Positions 18,183 through 26,730 of a stretch of 64,000 nt of DNA are shown here, in pieces. Position numbers and translations under genes: made by a program. The stretch lies in assembly GCA_934317005.1 (NCBI GenBank), contig CAKREB010000002.1, forward strand, positions 124,001 to 188,000. Reading direction: 5' to 3'. This stretch comes from an uncultured Lachnospiraceae bacterium. GTDB lineage: Bacteria; Bacillota; Clostridia; Lachnospirales; Lachnospiraceae. The notes beneath the pieces are model-generated. The model did no database searches and was not told where the DNA came from. It was given only the letters and a program-made list of their open reading frames with translations. Each line of letters begins with the position of its first letter. Position 1 is the first letter of the stretch.

Positions 18183-18923
18183 ATGGAAAAAAATGTTGCA
18201 GTACATGTTGATAATGTAGGAATGCGTTTTCGAATGAACCATGAACGTGTTGATAATTTAAAAGAATATGTGATCAAATTTATTCGCCGTGATCTGAAGT
18301 TTAATGAGTTCTGGGCGTTAAAGGAAGTCAGCTTTGACATTAAAAAGGGAGAAAGACTTGGCGTCCTCGGGCTGAATGGTTCCGGTAAGAGTACGCTTTT
18401 AAAGGTAGTGTCCGGTGTGTTAAAGCCATCAGTTGGAACAATCCAGACAAAGGGTGTTATTGCGCCGCTTTTGGAATTGGGAGCCGGATTTAGTGCAGAA
18501 TATACAGGACGCGAGAATATTTATCTCTATGGTTCTGTCTTAGGCTATAGCAAGGAGTTCTTAGACGAAAAGTTTGATGAGATTGTTGACTTTTCAGGAT
18601 TGGGAGAATTTATCGAAGTTCCGATTAAAAATTATTCTTCCGGAATGAAAACACGTCTGGGTTTTTCGATTGCAACAGTGGTAGAGCCTGATATTCTTAT
18701 CTTAGACGAAGTGTTATCGGTGGGTGATAAGAAATTCCGTAAAAAGAGTGAAAACAAGATTATGAGCATGTTTGACAGGGGGGTTACCGTGTTATTTGTA
18801 TCGCATTCTCTGGAACAGGTGCAGCGTCTTTGCGATAAGGCCATTATCTTAGACAGTGGAAGACTGGTGGCAAAGGGACCTGTTGATGAGGTTGCAAGTA
18901 TCTATAAAAGTATGACAGAGTAA
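18183..18923 (+). CDS. ABC exporter ATPase, TagH/Wzt type
   Basis: The protein powers the permease encoded just upstream. Walker A is GLNGSGKST, the signature is YSSGMKTRLGFS and Walker B is DILILDEVLSVGD. The segment LLELGAGFSAEYTGRENIYLYG is characteristic of polysaccharide and teichoic acid exporters. At about 246 residues it lacks the C-terminal glycan-binding domain of Wzt proteins with O-antigen selectivity. The start is uncertain: AGGA lies five bases before ATG 18183, but ATG codons at 18171 and 18180 are also in frame. Confidence 0.9.
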   Translation: MEKNVAVHVDNVGMRFRMNHERVDNLKEYVIKFIRRDLKFNEFWALKEVSFDIKKGERLGVLGLNGSGKSTLLKVVSGVLKPSVGTIQTKGVIAPLLELGAGFSAEYTGRENIYLYGSVLGYSKEFLDEKFDEIVDFSGLGEFIEVPIKNYSSGMKTRLGFSIATVVEPDILILDEVLSVGDKKFRKKSENKIMSMFDRGVTVLFVSHSLEQVQRLCDKAIILDSGRLVAKGPVDEVASIYKSMTE

Positions 18924-18942
18924 TATGGGAGGAAAAAAGGTT

Positions 18943-20832
18943 ATGAAAGTCAAAGAAAAGCAAAGAAAATGGCGTACACTAAAGATGGTTCTTATGCTGG
19001 TGTTTGGAATCCTGATCGGAAGTAGTATGGCAAAGACGGATGTGTCTGCTGCGTCTGATTATCTGATCAAGATCAACAAGCAGGCAAACTGTGTTACCAT
19101 ATATCGGAAAAATGCAGCAGGAACATATAAGCCGGTAAAAGCACTGGTTTGTTCTACCGGATACGCAACAAAGCTTGGCACCTATTCTCTGGGTGAGAAG
19201 ATGCGCTGGCATGTTTTAGATGGTCCGTGCTACGGGCAGTATTGTACCAGAATTTATGGTGGAGTATTGTTCCATTCGGTATGGTATACCGGATACAACA
19301 ATCCTGCAACCTTGTCAGTTTCTTCTTATAATAAACTGGGAACGACAGCATCACATGGCTGTGTCAGACTTACTGTGGCAGGCGCAAAGTGGATCTATGA
19401 CAATGTGCCATCCGGAACAAAGGTTGTAATCTACTCAAGCAGTAATCCGGGACCGCTTGGCAAGCCAAAGGCAATCAAGCTTCCTTATACATATGCATGG
19501 GATCCAACGGATACAGGCAACCCAAACAATCCCTGGAACAAGAAGAAGCCGGTGATCAAGGGTGTGAAGAATCAGACTATAGATTATAATGCAAAGTTTA
19601 ATCTTATGAGTGGCATTACTGCTAAAAATACTACGGGATTTGATGCAAAAAGCCTGTTAAAGACAAAGATCACTTATCAGGGAAAGAAAGTTTCCAAAGT
19701 AGATACCGGCAAGCCGGGTACATATAAGGTAAAGTATATTCTCGTGGATGAAATCGGCAGGAAAGCAGTGGCAAATGCCGTGATCCGTGTGAAAGGTGCT
19801 TTGAAAAAGCCGGAGCTTACCGGCGTGGAAAATGTTTACGTCACATCCAAAAAGAAGCTTACGAAGAGCTTTTTGTTAAAGCATGTGACAGCAAAGCAGT
19901 CAGGTAAGAAGCTGGATAACAAATATGTCAAGGTTACATTAAAGAAAAAGACAAAGAGTGTGTATGTGATCACATATACGGCACAGCGTTCCAGCGCACC
20001 GGCAGTAGCAAAGGCAAAAGCTTATATTGATACGAAGGCACCGGTGATTACCGGAATCCAGAATAATAAGACATACACAGTAGATGCGTCTACAAAGATA
20101 AGCAAGGCATATGCAAAGAGTTTGATCAAAAAGGTATCGGATAATTATACAAAGCTTTCTGTTTCCGATGTGACAATTTCACTTAGTAAGTTGTCTTCCA
20201 GAAAGTATAAGGCAGTCTATAAGGTTAAGGATCAGGCAGGAAATAAGACAGAGCTTACGATTTATTTAAACAGTGTAAATTATATTACGATTGAAGCGCC
20301 GTCAAAGATTACGGTAGATTCTACTACGCTTGGCTATGCAAGCAATGCAACAGCAACACAGATTACCAATGCATTACGTCACTATCTGTTAGACAAAGCA
20401 GGTATCACAGCAAAGACATATGATGGAAAGAATCTGACGTCACAGCTTGTATTAGAACTGACAGAAGATGGCAATGATCAGTACACAGCAGTCGTTACCG
20501 TGGAGGATGCAAAGAAGCATTCAGCTAAAAAGACTGTGAAGGTTACCGTAAAGCGAAAAGACTTTATGACATTTCAGGATATCACAGAGCTGACAGTATC
20601 CGGTTCTGCCATTCAGGTGACAGAAAGTGATACGACAGAAACTGTGCAGGCAGCTGTACAGAAATATGTGGAAGAGTTAAAGATTACTGCTACAGATGCG
20701 TCCGGTAATACGGTTGCACCAGAAGTATCTTCGGTTGTGTGGAAGGATAAAAAGTATTTGGTGACATTAACGGCAGTTGATACCGAGAAGCACAGCCAGA
20801 CGACGGTCATCAAAGTAACAGTGGTATATTAA
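18943..20832 (+). CDS. L,D-transpeptidase (YkuD) with bacterial Ig-like repeats
   Basis: This is an exported enzyme that cross-links peptidoglycan or attaches ligands to it through a cysteine. A signal anchor is seen at about residues 11-37, followed by a YkuD domain (about 39-165). Its catalytic motif is SHGCVRL, with Cys140 as the nucleophile. The rest (about 190-629) is a Lys/Thr/Val-rich array of beta-sandwich repeats that look like Ig-like cell-surface modules. I start at ATG 18943: the in-frame ATG at 18925 overlaps the GGGAGG box that serves 18943. It follows the ABC ATPase by 19 bases, suggesting one operon for surface assembly. Confidence 0.85.
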   Translation: MKVKEKQRKWRTLKMVLMLVFGILIGSSMAKTDVSAASDYLIKINKQANCVTIYRKNAAGTYKPVKALVCSTGYATKLGTYSLGEKMRWHVLDGPCYGQYCTRIYGGVLFHSVWYTGYNNPATLSVSSYNKLGTTASHGCVRLTVAGAKWIYDNVPSGTKVVIYSSSNPGPLGKPKAIKLPYTYAWDPTDTGNPNNPWNKKKPVIKGVKNQTIDYNAKFNLMSGITAKNTTGFDAKSLLKTKITYQGKKVSKVDTGKPGTYKVKYILVDEIGRKAVANAVIRVKGALKKPELTGVENVYVTSKKKLTKSFLLKHVTAKQSGKKLDNKYVKVTLKKKTKSVYVITYTAQRSSAPAVAKAKAYIDTKAPVITGIQNNKTYTVDASTKISKAYAKSLIKKVSDNYTKLSVSDVTISLSKLSSRKYKAVYKVKDQAGNKTELTIYLNSVNYITIEAPSKITVDSTTLGYASNATATQITNALRHYLLDKAGITAKTYDGKNLTSQLVLELTEDGNDQYTAVVTVEDAKKHSAKKTVKVTVKRKDFMTFQDITELTVSGSAIQVTESDTTETVQAAVQKYVEELKITATDASGNTVAPEVSSVVWKDKKYLVTLTAVDTEKHSQTTVIKVTVVY

Positions 20833-20858
20833 AAGAATAGGAAATTAATCTTTCTTAG

Positions 20859-20902
20859 AACAGCAGGGGTTCCGTATATCGGTATTCCTGTTGTTTTTTT
20901 TG
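20859..20902 (+). terminator. Intrinsic terminator after the L,D-transpeptidase gene
   Basis: AACAGCAGG (20859-20867) pairs with CCTGTTGTT (20887-20895) with one G-U pair, and a T-run continues to 20901. Confidence 0.75.
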
Positions 20903-20919
20903 GTGATAAGTGTTATAAT
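20891..20919 (+). promoter_or_regulatory. Possible sigma-A promoter of the LtaS-like gene
   Basis: TATAAT at 20914-20919 is perfect. The matching -35 region at 17 bases is TTGTTT (20891-20896), inside the terminator T-run, so the -35 box is weak. Confidence 0.45.
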
Positions 20920-20983
20920 ACACTCGAATTTTTGCGAAAAAAGAAGAAATATTTGTAGCTAAGGGATAAAAAGGGGAAAAGCA

Positions 20984-23062
20984 ATGAAAGATAAGAAGGA
21001 ATGGTATAAGTATTTAAAATATGCACTGCGTTATATTGGAATACCGGTGTTATTGGAACTGATCATTGAATCGTTAAACCGCAAGTCGGTCGTTGGATGT
21101 ATTTCCTATATGATCGAACGGCCGCCATTATTTATATTCAATACTCTGATTATTATGCTTACAGTATCGATCGCATTATTTTTCAAGCGCGAGATTTTTG
21201 TGTTTACAACGATATCAGCGGTATGGCTGATATTTGGAATTGTTAATTTTGTCATCCTGCATTTTCGTGTGACACCGTTTTCGGCAGTAGACATTACATT
21301 GTTAGAAAGTGCGATCAGCGTGTCAGGTCATTATCTGAATGCATTAAATATTGCCATGATCTTTTTTGCAGTGATCGTGGTATTGGTATCGATCGTGTGT
21401 CTTTATCGGAAGGCACCAAAGCATACACATACGACGCAGAAGAAGTTGATCGTGTCAGGGATTGTAGTCTCCCTGATTGCATTTTCTATCTTTTTTCTGC
21501 ATCATCAGAGCAATTCCGTACAGGCTTTGGCAACTAACTATACGAATATTTCCGAAGCATATGAAAATTATGGCTTTGTTTATTGCTTTACAAACAGTAT
21601 TTTGGACACCGGTATCAGCAAGCCGGATGACTACAGCAAAGAGAGTGTGGATGCTGTTTTAGACAATCTGAAGTCACAGAGGACGCAGGCGAGCAAAAAG
21701 CCCAATATTATATTTATCCAGTTAGAGTCCTTTTTTGATGTGGATCAGCTTAAGGCATTAAAGCTATCAACAGATGCACTGCCGAATTTTCATAAGCTGC
21801 AAAAGGAGTATTCGCACGGACTTTTGACGGTGCCTACCGTTGGTGCCGGTACGGTCAATACAGAGTTTGAAGTACTTACCGGCATGAGCCAGAGAGATTT
21901 TGGAACATCGGAATATCCGTATAAGACGATTCTGCGTGATACGACATCGGAAAGTATCTGTTATGACCTTAAGAATATCGGTTATAAGAGCCATTGTGTC
22001 CACAACAATGAGGGCACGTTCTATGGCAGAAATAAAGTGTTTGCCAATCTTGGTTTTGACACATTTACTTCAATGGAATTTATGAACGGATTAGAGGATA
22101 ATCCAAATGGCTGGAAGAAAGACAGAATCCTGACAGGAGAGATATTAAAAACGTTAGATTCTACGGAGGGGCCGGATTTTACGCTTGGTATTACCGTGCA
22201 GAGTCATGGAAAATATCAGGGCTTTGAGGTGGATAAGGATGCACCGATTCAGGTAAAGAGCGTGCCGGATGAGAGCTTACAGGAGTCTTATCAGTATTAT
22301 GTCAATCAATTGTACGAGGTCGATCAGATGATCGGGGATTTGGTGACTGCGTTAGAACGCAGAAAAGAGGATACGATCCTTGTGCTTTACGGTGATCATT
22401 TGCCTAGTCTGGATATTAAAAAAGAAGATTTAAAGGATTCGAACTTATACCAGACACAGTATATCGTCTGGGATAACATGGGACTAAAAAAGACAGAAAA
22501 GAATCTGATAGCATATCAGCTTTATTCGGAAGTTTTAGAAAAAATTGGCATTCAGGAGGGAAATATTACAAAATTCCACCAAAATGCCAAGTGGCGTACC
22601 AAGTCCTATCATGAAGAACTCAAGCTGTTGGAATATGATATGCTTTATGGTGAAAACTACGCATATAATGGTCAGAAGCCATATCAGCCGACAAAGCTTT
22701 TGATGGGAACAAAACCAATTCAGCTTACGGATGTTACGAAAAATGAGGAAGGATATCTTCTGACGGGTGATAATTTCACGCCGTATGCACATGTGCTGTT
22801 TGATGGCGATGAAATATCCACCCAGTGGATTGATTCTCATCATATTCAGATATTAGAAGAGGTAGAAGTAAATACAGACGAAGAGGATAAAGACAGTGAA
22901 GAAAAAGCATCCTCTGATACCTCATCTTCCTCAGAGGAATCTTTAGAAGATATTCCGAATGCCTTTTTAGTTCAGATACAGTCAGATGGCGGAACTGTTT
23001 TAGGGGAGAGCAATGCCCTGTTATATCAGGATACTTCTCTTGCTAAGACAAAGACAAAATAG
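20984..23062 (+). CDS. LtaS-like lipoteichoic acid synthase family protein
   Basis: The 692-residue protein has about five N-terminal membrane helices (residues 15-175) and an extracellular sulfatase-like domain (about 235-530). Expected catalytic elements are visible: PNIIFIQLESFFD (metal-binding Glu), GTVNTEFEVLTG (nucleophile Thr region), HNNEGTFYGR and YGDHLPSL. LtaS enzymes polymerise glycerol-phosphate from phosphatidylglycerol. Beyond the usual LtaS end there is an extra tail of about 110 residues. It looks like a small beta domain (GTKPIQLTDVTKNEEGYLLT) interrupted by an acidic/Ser-rich stretch (EEDKDSEEKASSDTSSSSEE). It has its own promoter but sits next to the exporter/transpeptidase operon. 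Confidence 0.88.
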   Translation: MKDKKEWYKYLKYALRYIGIPVLLELIIESLNRKSVVGCISYMIERPPLFIFNTLIIMLTVSIALFFKREIFVFTTISAVWLIFGIVNFVILHFRVTPFSAVDITLLESAISVSGHYLNALNIAMIFFAVIVVLVSIVCLYRKAPKHTHTTQKKLIVSGIVVSLIAFSIFFLHHQSNSVQALATNYTNISEAYENYGFVYCFTNSILDTGISKPDDYSKESVDAVLDNLKSQRTQASKKPNIIFIQLESFFDVDQLKALKLSTDALPNFHKLQKEYSHGLLTVPTVGAGTVNTEFEVLTGMSQRDFGTSEYPYKTILRDTTSESICYDLKNIGYKSHCVHNNEGTFYGRNKVFANLGFDTFTSMEFMNGLEDNPNGWKKDRILTGEILKTLDSTEGPDFTLGITVQSHGKYQGFEVDKDAPIQVKSVPDESLQESYQYYVNQLYEVDQMIGDLVTALERRKEDTILVLYGDHLPSLDIKKEDLKDSNLYQTQYIVWDNMGLKKTEKNLIAYQLYSEVLEKIGIQEGNITKFHQNAKWRTKSYHEELKLLEYDMLYGENYAYNGQKPYQPTKLLMGTKPIQLTDVTKNEEGYLLTGDNFTPYAHVLFDGDEISTQWIDSHHIQILEEVEVNTDEEDKDSEEKASSDTSSSSEESLEDIPNAFLVQIQSDGGTVLGESNALLYQDTSLAKTKTK

Positions 23063-23142
23063 GCTGTTATCTTCTTTGAAAGGATGTCATATCGAAGCAG
23101 GTATTCAGTTAATATGATGTATTTTTATGCATAAAGGAATCG

Positions 23143-23190
23143 AAAGAGTCATATTTCTTGTCGAAAGACAGAATATGACTCTTTTGTTTT
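23143..23190 (+). terminator. Intrinsic terminator of the LtaS-like gene
   Basis: AAAGAGTCATATT (23143-23155) pairs perfectly with AATATGACTCTTT (23172-23184). Inside is a short TGTC-GAAA-GACA hairpin with a GNRA loop, and TTGTTTT follows. The inner hairpin also contains a Spo0A box. Confidence 0.8.
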
Positions 23191-23234
23191 CCTACGCTTT
23201 TTTGACACTTTTCGCAATATAGATTCGTTATACT
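23159..23234 (+). promoter_or_regulatory. spoIIG promoter with Spo0A boxes and stretched spacing
   Basis: TTGACA (23202-23207) and TATACT (23229-23234) are separated by 21 bases rather than 17. This resembles the Spo0A-dependent spoIIG promoter of Bacillus subtilis, which has a 22-base spacer. A perfect 0A box TGTCGAA lies at 23159-23165. A 6-of-7 reverse-strand box (TTTGACA for TTCGACA) overlaps the -35 at 23201-23207. Together these suggest direct activation by phosphorylated Spo0A at sporulation onset. Confidence 0.7.
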
Positions 23235-23340
23235 TGTGTCTGGAAACAATCAAAAGAAATAGAAAATCATGGCCCGGCTTTTTGTGGGAGTAGAAAGTCG
23301 TGATAGAGAAAAAGGGCGGTCAGGAGGAAGGTAAACTTAC

Positions 23341-24132
23341 ATGAAAATGCAATTTTATGCTGATGTATACTTCATTCTGAACTTGATCATGAATTTATTT
23401 CTGATTATGGCAACTGCTCTGATCCGGCAGAAAAAATGTCGTTTTATGCGTTATGTTCTTTGGTCTGCACTATGCGCGGCAGGAACTGTTTTGGTTACAT
23501 ATATCTGGTGGAAATATGTTCTATGGCAGCTTTTTGCTGCTATCATACAGATTGGTCTTTTCTTACGGGGCGCCTATGGAAAAGAAGGATGGTCTGTGTG
23601 GGCAGGAGATTATATCTGCTTTTTGTTTTTGACTTTTTTTACCGGTGGAGTGATTTATGCAATGCGTGGCATTTTACTGCGGAGCTTTTCGGGGTGTCTT
23701 GTGCATTGTCATTCTATCTTCTGGATCATCGGAGCGGTTGCTGTTTTGATGGTATTGTTTTATTTCTTACGGTGGGAGTTGATCCTACAGGGGCAGGAAT
23801 GCAAAAGCATGAAAACAGTAACAGTTAAGCACCGTGGAATACAGGTCAGTGTCAAAGCGCTATATGATACCGGCAATCAACTGGTGAGTCCGTATACAGG
23901 GGAAGGTGTGGTGATCATATCGGAAAAGTTAGCACAGAAGCTTATGTTAAAAAGCACGCAGCATCCGATACTGATACCGTATTCATCTATCGGTGGAAAC
24001 GGACTGTTAGAGGCGTATCGGCTGGACTGTATTCAGATTTCAGATGGCATCTGCAAAAAGAAAGTGCTTGCCGCAGTAAGCGGTAATCTGAGTGACCATC
24101 AAAGAATACAGATGATCTTAAATATCACATAG
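23341..24132 (+). CDS. spoIIGA: Sporulation sigma-E factor processing peptidase
   Basis: SpoIIGA is a membrane aspartic protease that cleaves pro-sigma-E in the mother cell after a signal from SpoIIR. The 263-residue protein has about five N-terminal helices (residues 8-145) and a cytoplasmic domain with the catalytic motif LYDTGN, Asp176. AGGAGG precedes the ATG. It is followed at once by sigE, its substrate, and then sigG, the conserved Firmicutes order. Confidence 0.95.
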   Translation: MKMQFYADVYFILNLIMNLFLIMATALIRQKKCRFMRYVLWSALCAAGTVLVTYIWWKYVLWQLFAAIIQIGLFLRGAYGKEGWSVWAGDYICFLFLTFFTGGVIYAMRGILLRSFSGCLVHCHSIFWIIGAVAVLMVLFYFLRWELILQGQECKSMKTVTVKHRGIQVSVKALYDTGNQLVSPYTGEGVVIISEKLAQKLMLKSTQHPILIPYSSIGGNGLLEAYRLDCIQISDGICKKKVLAAVSGNLSDHQRIQMILNIT

Positions 24133-24159
24133 GCCTTATCAGGCAGAATGGAGGAAAAA

Positions 24160-24906
24160 ATGCTGAAGATATCTATGGCAAACAGATTTCAGTTTCGGAT
24201 CATGCCGGAATTTCGCGGGCTGTTCTGGCCACAGAGAGCAGGCGAGATTCATTATATTGGTGGGGCGGAAATATTGCCGGCACCTTTTACGGCGGAGGAA
24301 GAAAAAGAAATTTTACAAAAGCTTGGAGGTTCACAGGATCAGGAAGCCCGAAGCAGGCTGATCGAGCATAACTTAAGACTGGTTGTATACATAGCAAAAA
24401 AGTTTGACAATACCGGGATAGGGGTAGAGGATCTGATCTCTATTGGGACGATTGGATTAATTAAGGCGATCAACACCTTTAATCCTCTTAAAAATATAAA
24501 ACTGGCAACGTATGCTTCCAGATGTATTGAAAATGAAATTTTAATGTATTTGAGAAGAAACAACAAGATACGCTATGAGGTATCGATTGATGAACCGTTA
24601 AACGTAGACTGGGATGGAAATGAACTTTTACTGTCAGATATTTTGGGAACGGATGAAAATGTGATCTCAAAGGATCTGGAAGAGGAAGTAGATAAACGTC
24701 TGCTTCGCATGGCTTTAGACAAACTAAACGAACGGGAGCGTGAGATCATAGAGCTTCGTTTTGGAATCAACCAAAATGGAGGGAAAGAGAGAACGCAAAA
24801 GGAAGTAGCAGATATGATGGGGATTTCCCAATCCTATATTTCACGCCTGGAAAAGAAAATTATGAAGCGCTTAAAAAAAGAAATTCTTAAAATGGAGCAG
24901 GTATAA
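24160..24906 (+). CDS. sigE: RNA polymerase sigma-E factor (mother cell, pro-form)
   Basis: This sigma-70 family factor drives early mother-cell genes in sporulation. The 248-residue protein starts with a pro-segment (about 1-30) that SpoIIGA removes. Region 2 (SRLIEHNLRLVVYIAKKFDNTGIGVEDLISIGTIGLIKA) and region 4 (QKEVADMMGISQSYISRLEKKIMKRL) follow. I use ATG 24160, five bases after GGAGG; an in-frame ATG at 24148 overlaps that box. It lies 27 bases after spoIIGA. Confidence 0.95.
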   Translation: MLKISMANRFQFRIMPEFRGLFWPQRAGEIHYIGGAEILPAPFTAEEEKEILQKLGGSQDQEARSRLIEHNLRLVVYIAKKFDNTGIGVEDLISIGTIGLIKAINTFNPLKNIKLATYASRCIENEILMYLRRNNKIRYEVSIDEPLNVDWDGNELLLSDILGTDENVISKDLEEEVDKRLLRMALDKLNEREREIIELRFGINQNGGKERTQKEVADMMGISQSYISRLEKKIMKRLKKEILKMEQV

Positions 24907-24963
24907 TTCAAACGAAATAGTGAATCCTACTTTATAGGAATAATGGCTGAAGGAGAAAATGTC

Positions 24964-25740
24964 ATGGCAATGTATAAAGTAGAGATTTGCGGAGTCAATA
25001 CATCGAAGTTACCGCTCCTTACAGACGAAGAAAAAAAGCAGCTTTTTGAAAAGATACAACAGGGAGATAAAGAGGCAAGAGAACAGTTTATCAAAGGAAA
25101 TTTAAGGCTTGTTTTAAGCATCATTCAAAGGTTTTCAAACTCCGGTGAGAATATTGACGATCTGTTTCAGATTGGCTGCATCGGGCTGATGAAATCAATA
25201 GATCATTTTGATACCACGATGAATGTAAAGTTTAGCACATATGCCGTACCGATGATCATAGGCGAAATCAGGCGGTATTTAAGGGACAATAACAGTATTC
25301 ATGTGAGCCGGTCTGTTCGGGATACTGCATATAAGGCAATCTATGCAAAGGAAGCAATGATGAAGGAGAAGGACAGAGAGCCTACCGTTGATGAGATTGC
25401 CAGACGTATTGATGTGCCGGCAGAAAATATCGTATTGGCGTTAGATGCGATTCAAAATCCGGTTTCACTGTATGAGCCGGTCTATGGCGAGAGTGGAGAT
25501 ACCATTCATATTATGGATCAGATCAGCGACAAAAAGAACAGGGAGGACTGCTGGATAGAGGAGATATCATTAAAAGCAGCGATAGATCGTTTATCCACGC
25601 GGGAACATAAGATCATCACACTTCGCTATTTTGAGGGGAAAACGCAGATGGAGGTGGCACAGGAAATCCAGATCTCACAGGCGCAGGTCAGTCGTCTGGA
25701 AAAGAAAGCATTGCAGTCCATGAGGAATTATCTGCGTTGA
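24964..25740 (+). CDS. sigG: RNA polymerase sigma-G factor (forespore)
   Basis: This factor drives late forespore genes. The N-terminal MYKVEICGVNTSKLPLLTDEE matches the sigma-G signature, which is targeted by its anti-sigma control. Region 2 (NLRLVLSIIQRFSNSGENIDDLFQIGCIGLMKSIDHF), region 3 and region 4 (QMEVAQEIQISQAQVSRLEKKAL) are complete. ATG 24964 is eight bases from AAGGAG; an earlier in-frame ATG at 24943 lies upstream of that box. At 258 residues it is about the length of Bacillus SigG. Confidence 0.95.
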   Translation: MAMYKVEICGVNTSKLPLLTDEEKKQLFEKIQQGDKEAREQFIKGNLRLVLSIIQRFSNSGENIDDLFQIGCIGLMKSIDHFDTTMNVKFSTYAVPMIIGEIRRYLRDNNSIHVSRSVRDTAYKAIYAKEAMMKEKDREPTVDEIARRIDVPAENIVLALDAIQNPVSLYEPVYGESGDTIHIMDQISDKKNREDCWIEEISLKAAIDRLSTREHKIITLRYFEGKTQMEVAQEIQISQAQVSRLEKKALQSMRNYLR

Positions 25741-25779
25741 CTTTTCATAAGATGGTAAAAAAGAGCGGTGGAGCAATCA

Positions 25780-26040
25780 ATGCGTTTATGTGAGCTTAGA
25801 GAAAAAGAAGTGATCAATGTATGTGATGGGGAGAAGCTTGGAAATGTATGCGATATAGAATTTGACGTAAAAACAGGGCGAATTTGTTCGTTGATCATTC
25901 CGGGCCCCTGCAAGGTATTTGGAATTTTAGGAAGAGATCATGAGTATATCATTCCTTATTGCGATGTGCAGCGGATCGGTGCAGACGTGATCTTAGTCGA
26001 AGTGGATATGGAAAAGTGTCTTCACAAGTGTGAATGGTGA
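25780..26040 (+). CDS. YlmC/YmxH family PRC-barrel protein
   Basis: This small protein of 86 residues has a PRC-barrel-like pattern: CELREKEVINVCDGEKLGNVCDIEFD, GRICSLIIPGP, then GRDHEYIIPYCDVQRIGADVILVEV. YlmC/YmxH members are often found beside sigG in spore formers, as here (40 bases after sigG). No biochemical role is established. The start is set by GGTGGAG seven bases before ATG 25780. Four cysteines in 86 residues, two near the C-terminus (KCLHKCEW), are notable. Confidence 0.88.
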   Translation: MRLCELREKEVINVCDGEKLGNVCDIEFDVKTGRICSLIIPGPCKVFGILGRDHEYIIPYCDVQRIGADVILVEVDMEKCLHKCEW

Positions 26041-26120
26041 ATCTTGCATTTTTACCGACAATTGATATAATGGAACATATGAGAACAAAGATGCAGAAGA
26101 TACCGAAAGCGAGGTAAGAT

Positions 26121-26573
26121 ATGAAGTGTCCATTTTGCGGAAAAGAAGATACGAAAGTAATTGATTCCAGACCGGCAGATGAAGGAAGTTCGATCAGACG
26201 AAGAAGACAGTGCGATCAGTGTAGAAAGCGTTTTACCACATATGAAAAAGTGGAGGCGATTCCGCTTGTCGTGATCAAGAAGGATCTTTCCAGAGAACCA
26301 TATGACCGCGCAAAGATTGAACGGGGAGTTTTTCGCTCCTGCCACAAGCGTCCGATATCTGTAACACAGATGAATGCTTTGGTGGACCATGTAGAGGCAG
26401 AAGTTTTTAATCTCGAAGTACGGGAGATCAAGAGCAGTGACATTGGAGAACTGGTCATGAACTATCTGGAAAAGTTAGATGCGGTTGCTTATGTCCGTTT
26501 TGCTTCTATCTATAGAGAATTTAAGGATGTCAGCACCTTTATGGAAGAACTGAAAAAGTTTTTAGACAAATGA
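26121..26573 (+). CDS. nrdR: Transcriptional repressor NrdR
   Basis: NrdR senses ATP/dATP and represses ribonucleotide reductase genes. The 150-residue protein begins with a zinc ribbon (Cys3, Cys6, Cys31, Cys34) with SIRRRRQCDQC. An ATP-cone domain follows (about 49-139; PLVVIKKDLSREPYDRAKIERG). An AGGTAAGAT stretch precedes the ATG. It closes the spoIIGA-sigE-sigG-ylmC-like group. Confidence 0.97.
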   Translation: MKCPFCGKEDTKVIDSRPADEGSSIRRRRQCDQCRKRFTTYEKVEAIPLVVIKKDLSREPYDRAKIERGVFRSCHKRPISVTQMNALVDHVEAEVFNLEVREIKSSDIGELVMNYLEKLDAVAYVRFASIYREFKDVSTFMEELKKFLDK

Positions 26574-26660
26574 TTGGTGCGCTTTAAGACCAGGTTAGAA
26601 AGTCACGGCAGACTTTTGTATGAGTTTATATCAGCATAGTCCGTTTGCTGTAAAAACGAA

Positions 26661-26689
26661 TTGACTTTTTAAGACAAATGTAATAAAAT
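26661..26689 (+). promoter_or_regulatory. Sigma-A promoter of the comM-dprA-topA group
   Basis: TTGACT at 26661-26666, a 17-base spacer, and TAAAAT at 26684-26689, about 42 bases before the ATG at 26731. Confidence 0.65.
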
Positions 26690-26730
26690 ATACGAATCGG
26701 GGGCTCCTTTTATGACGGAGAGGAGCAAGT

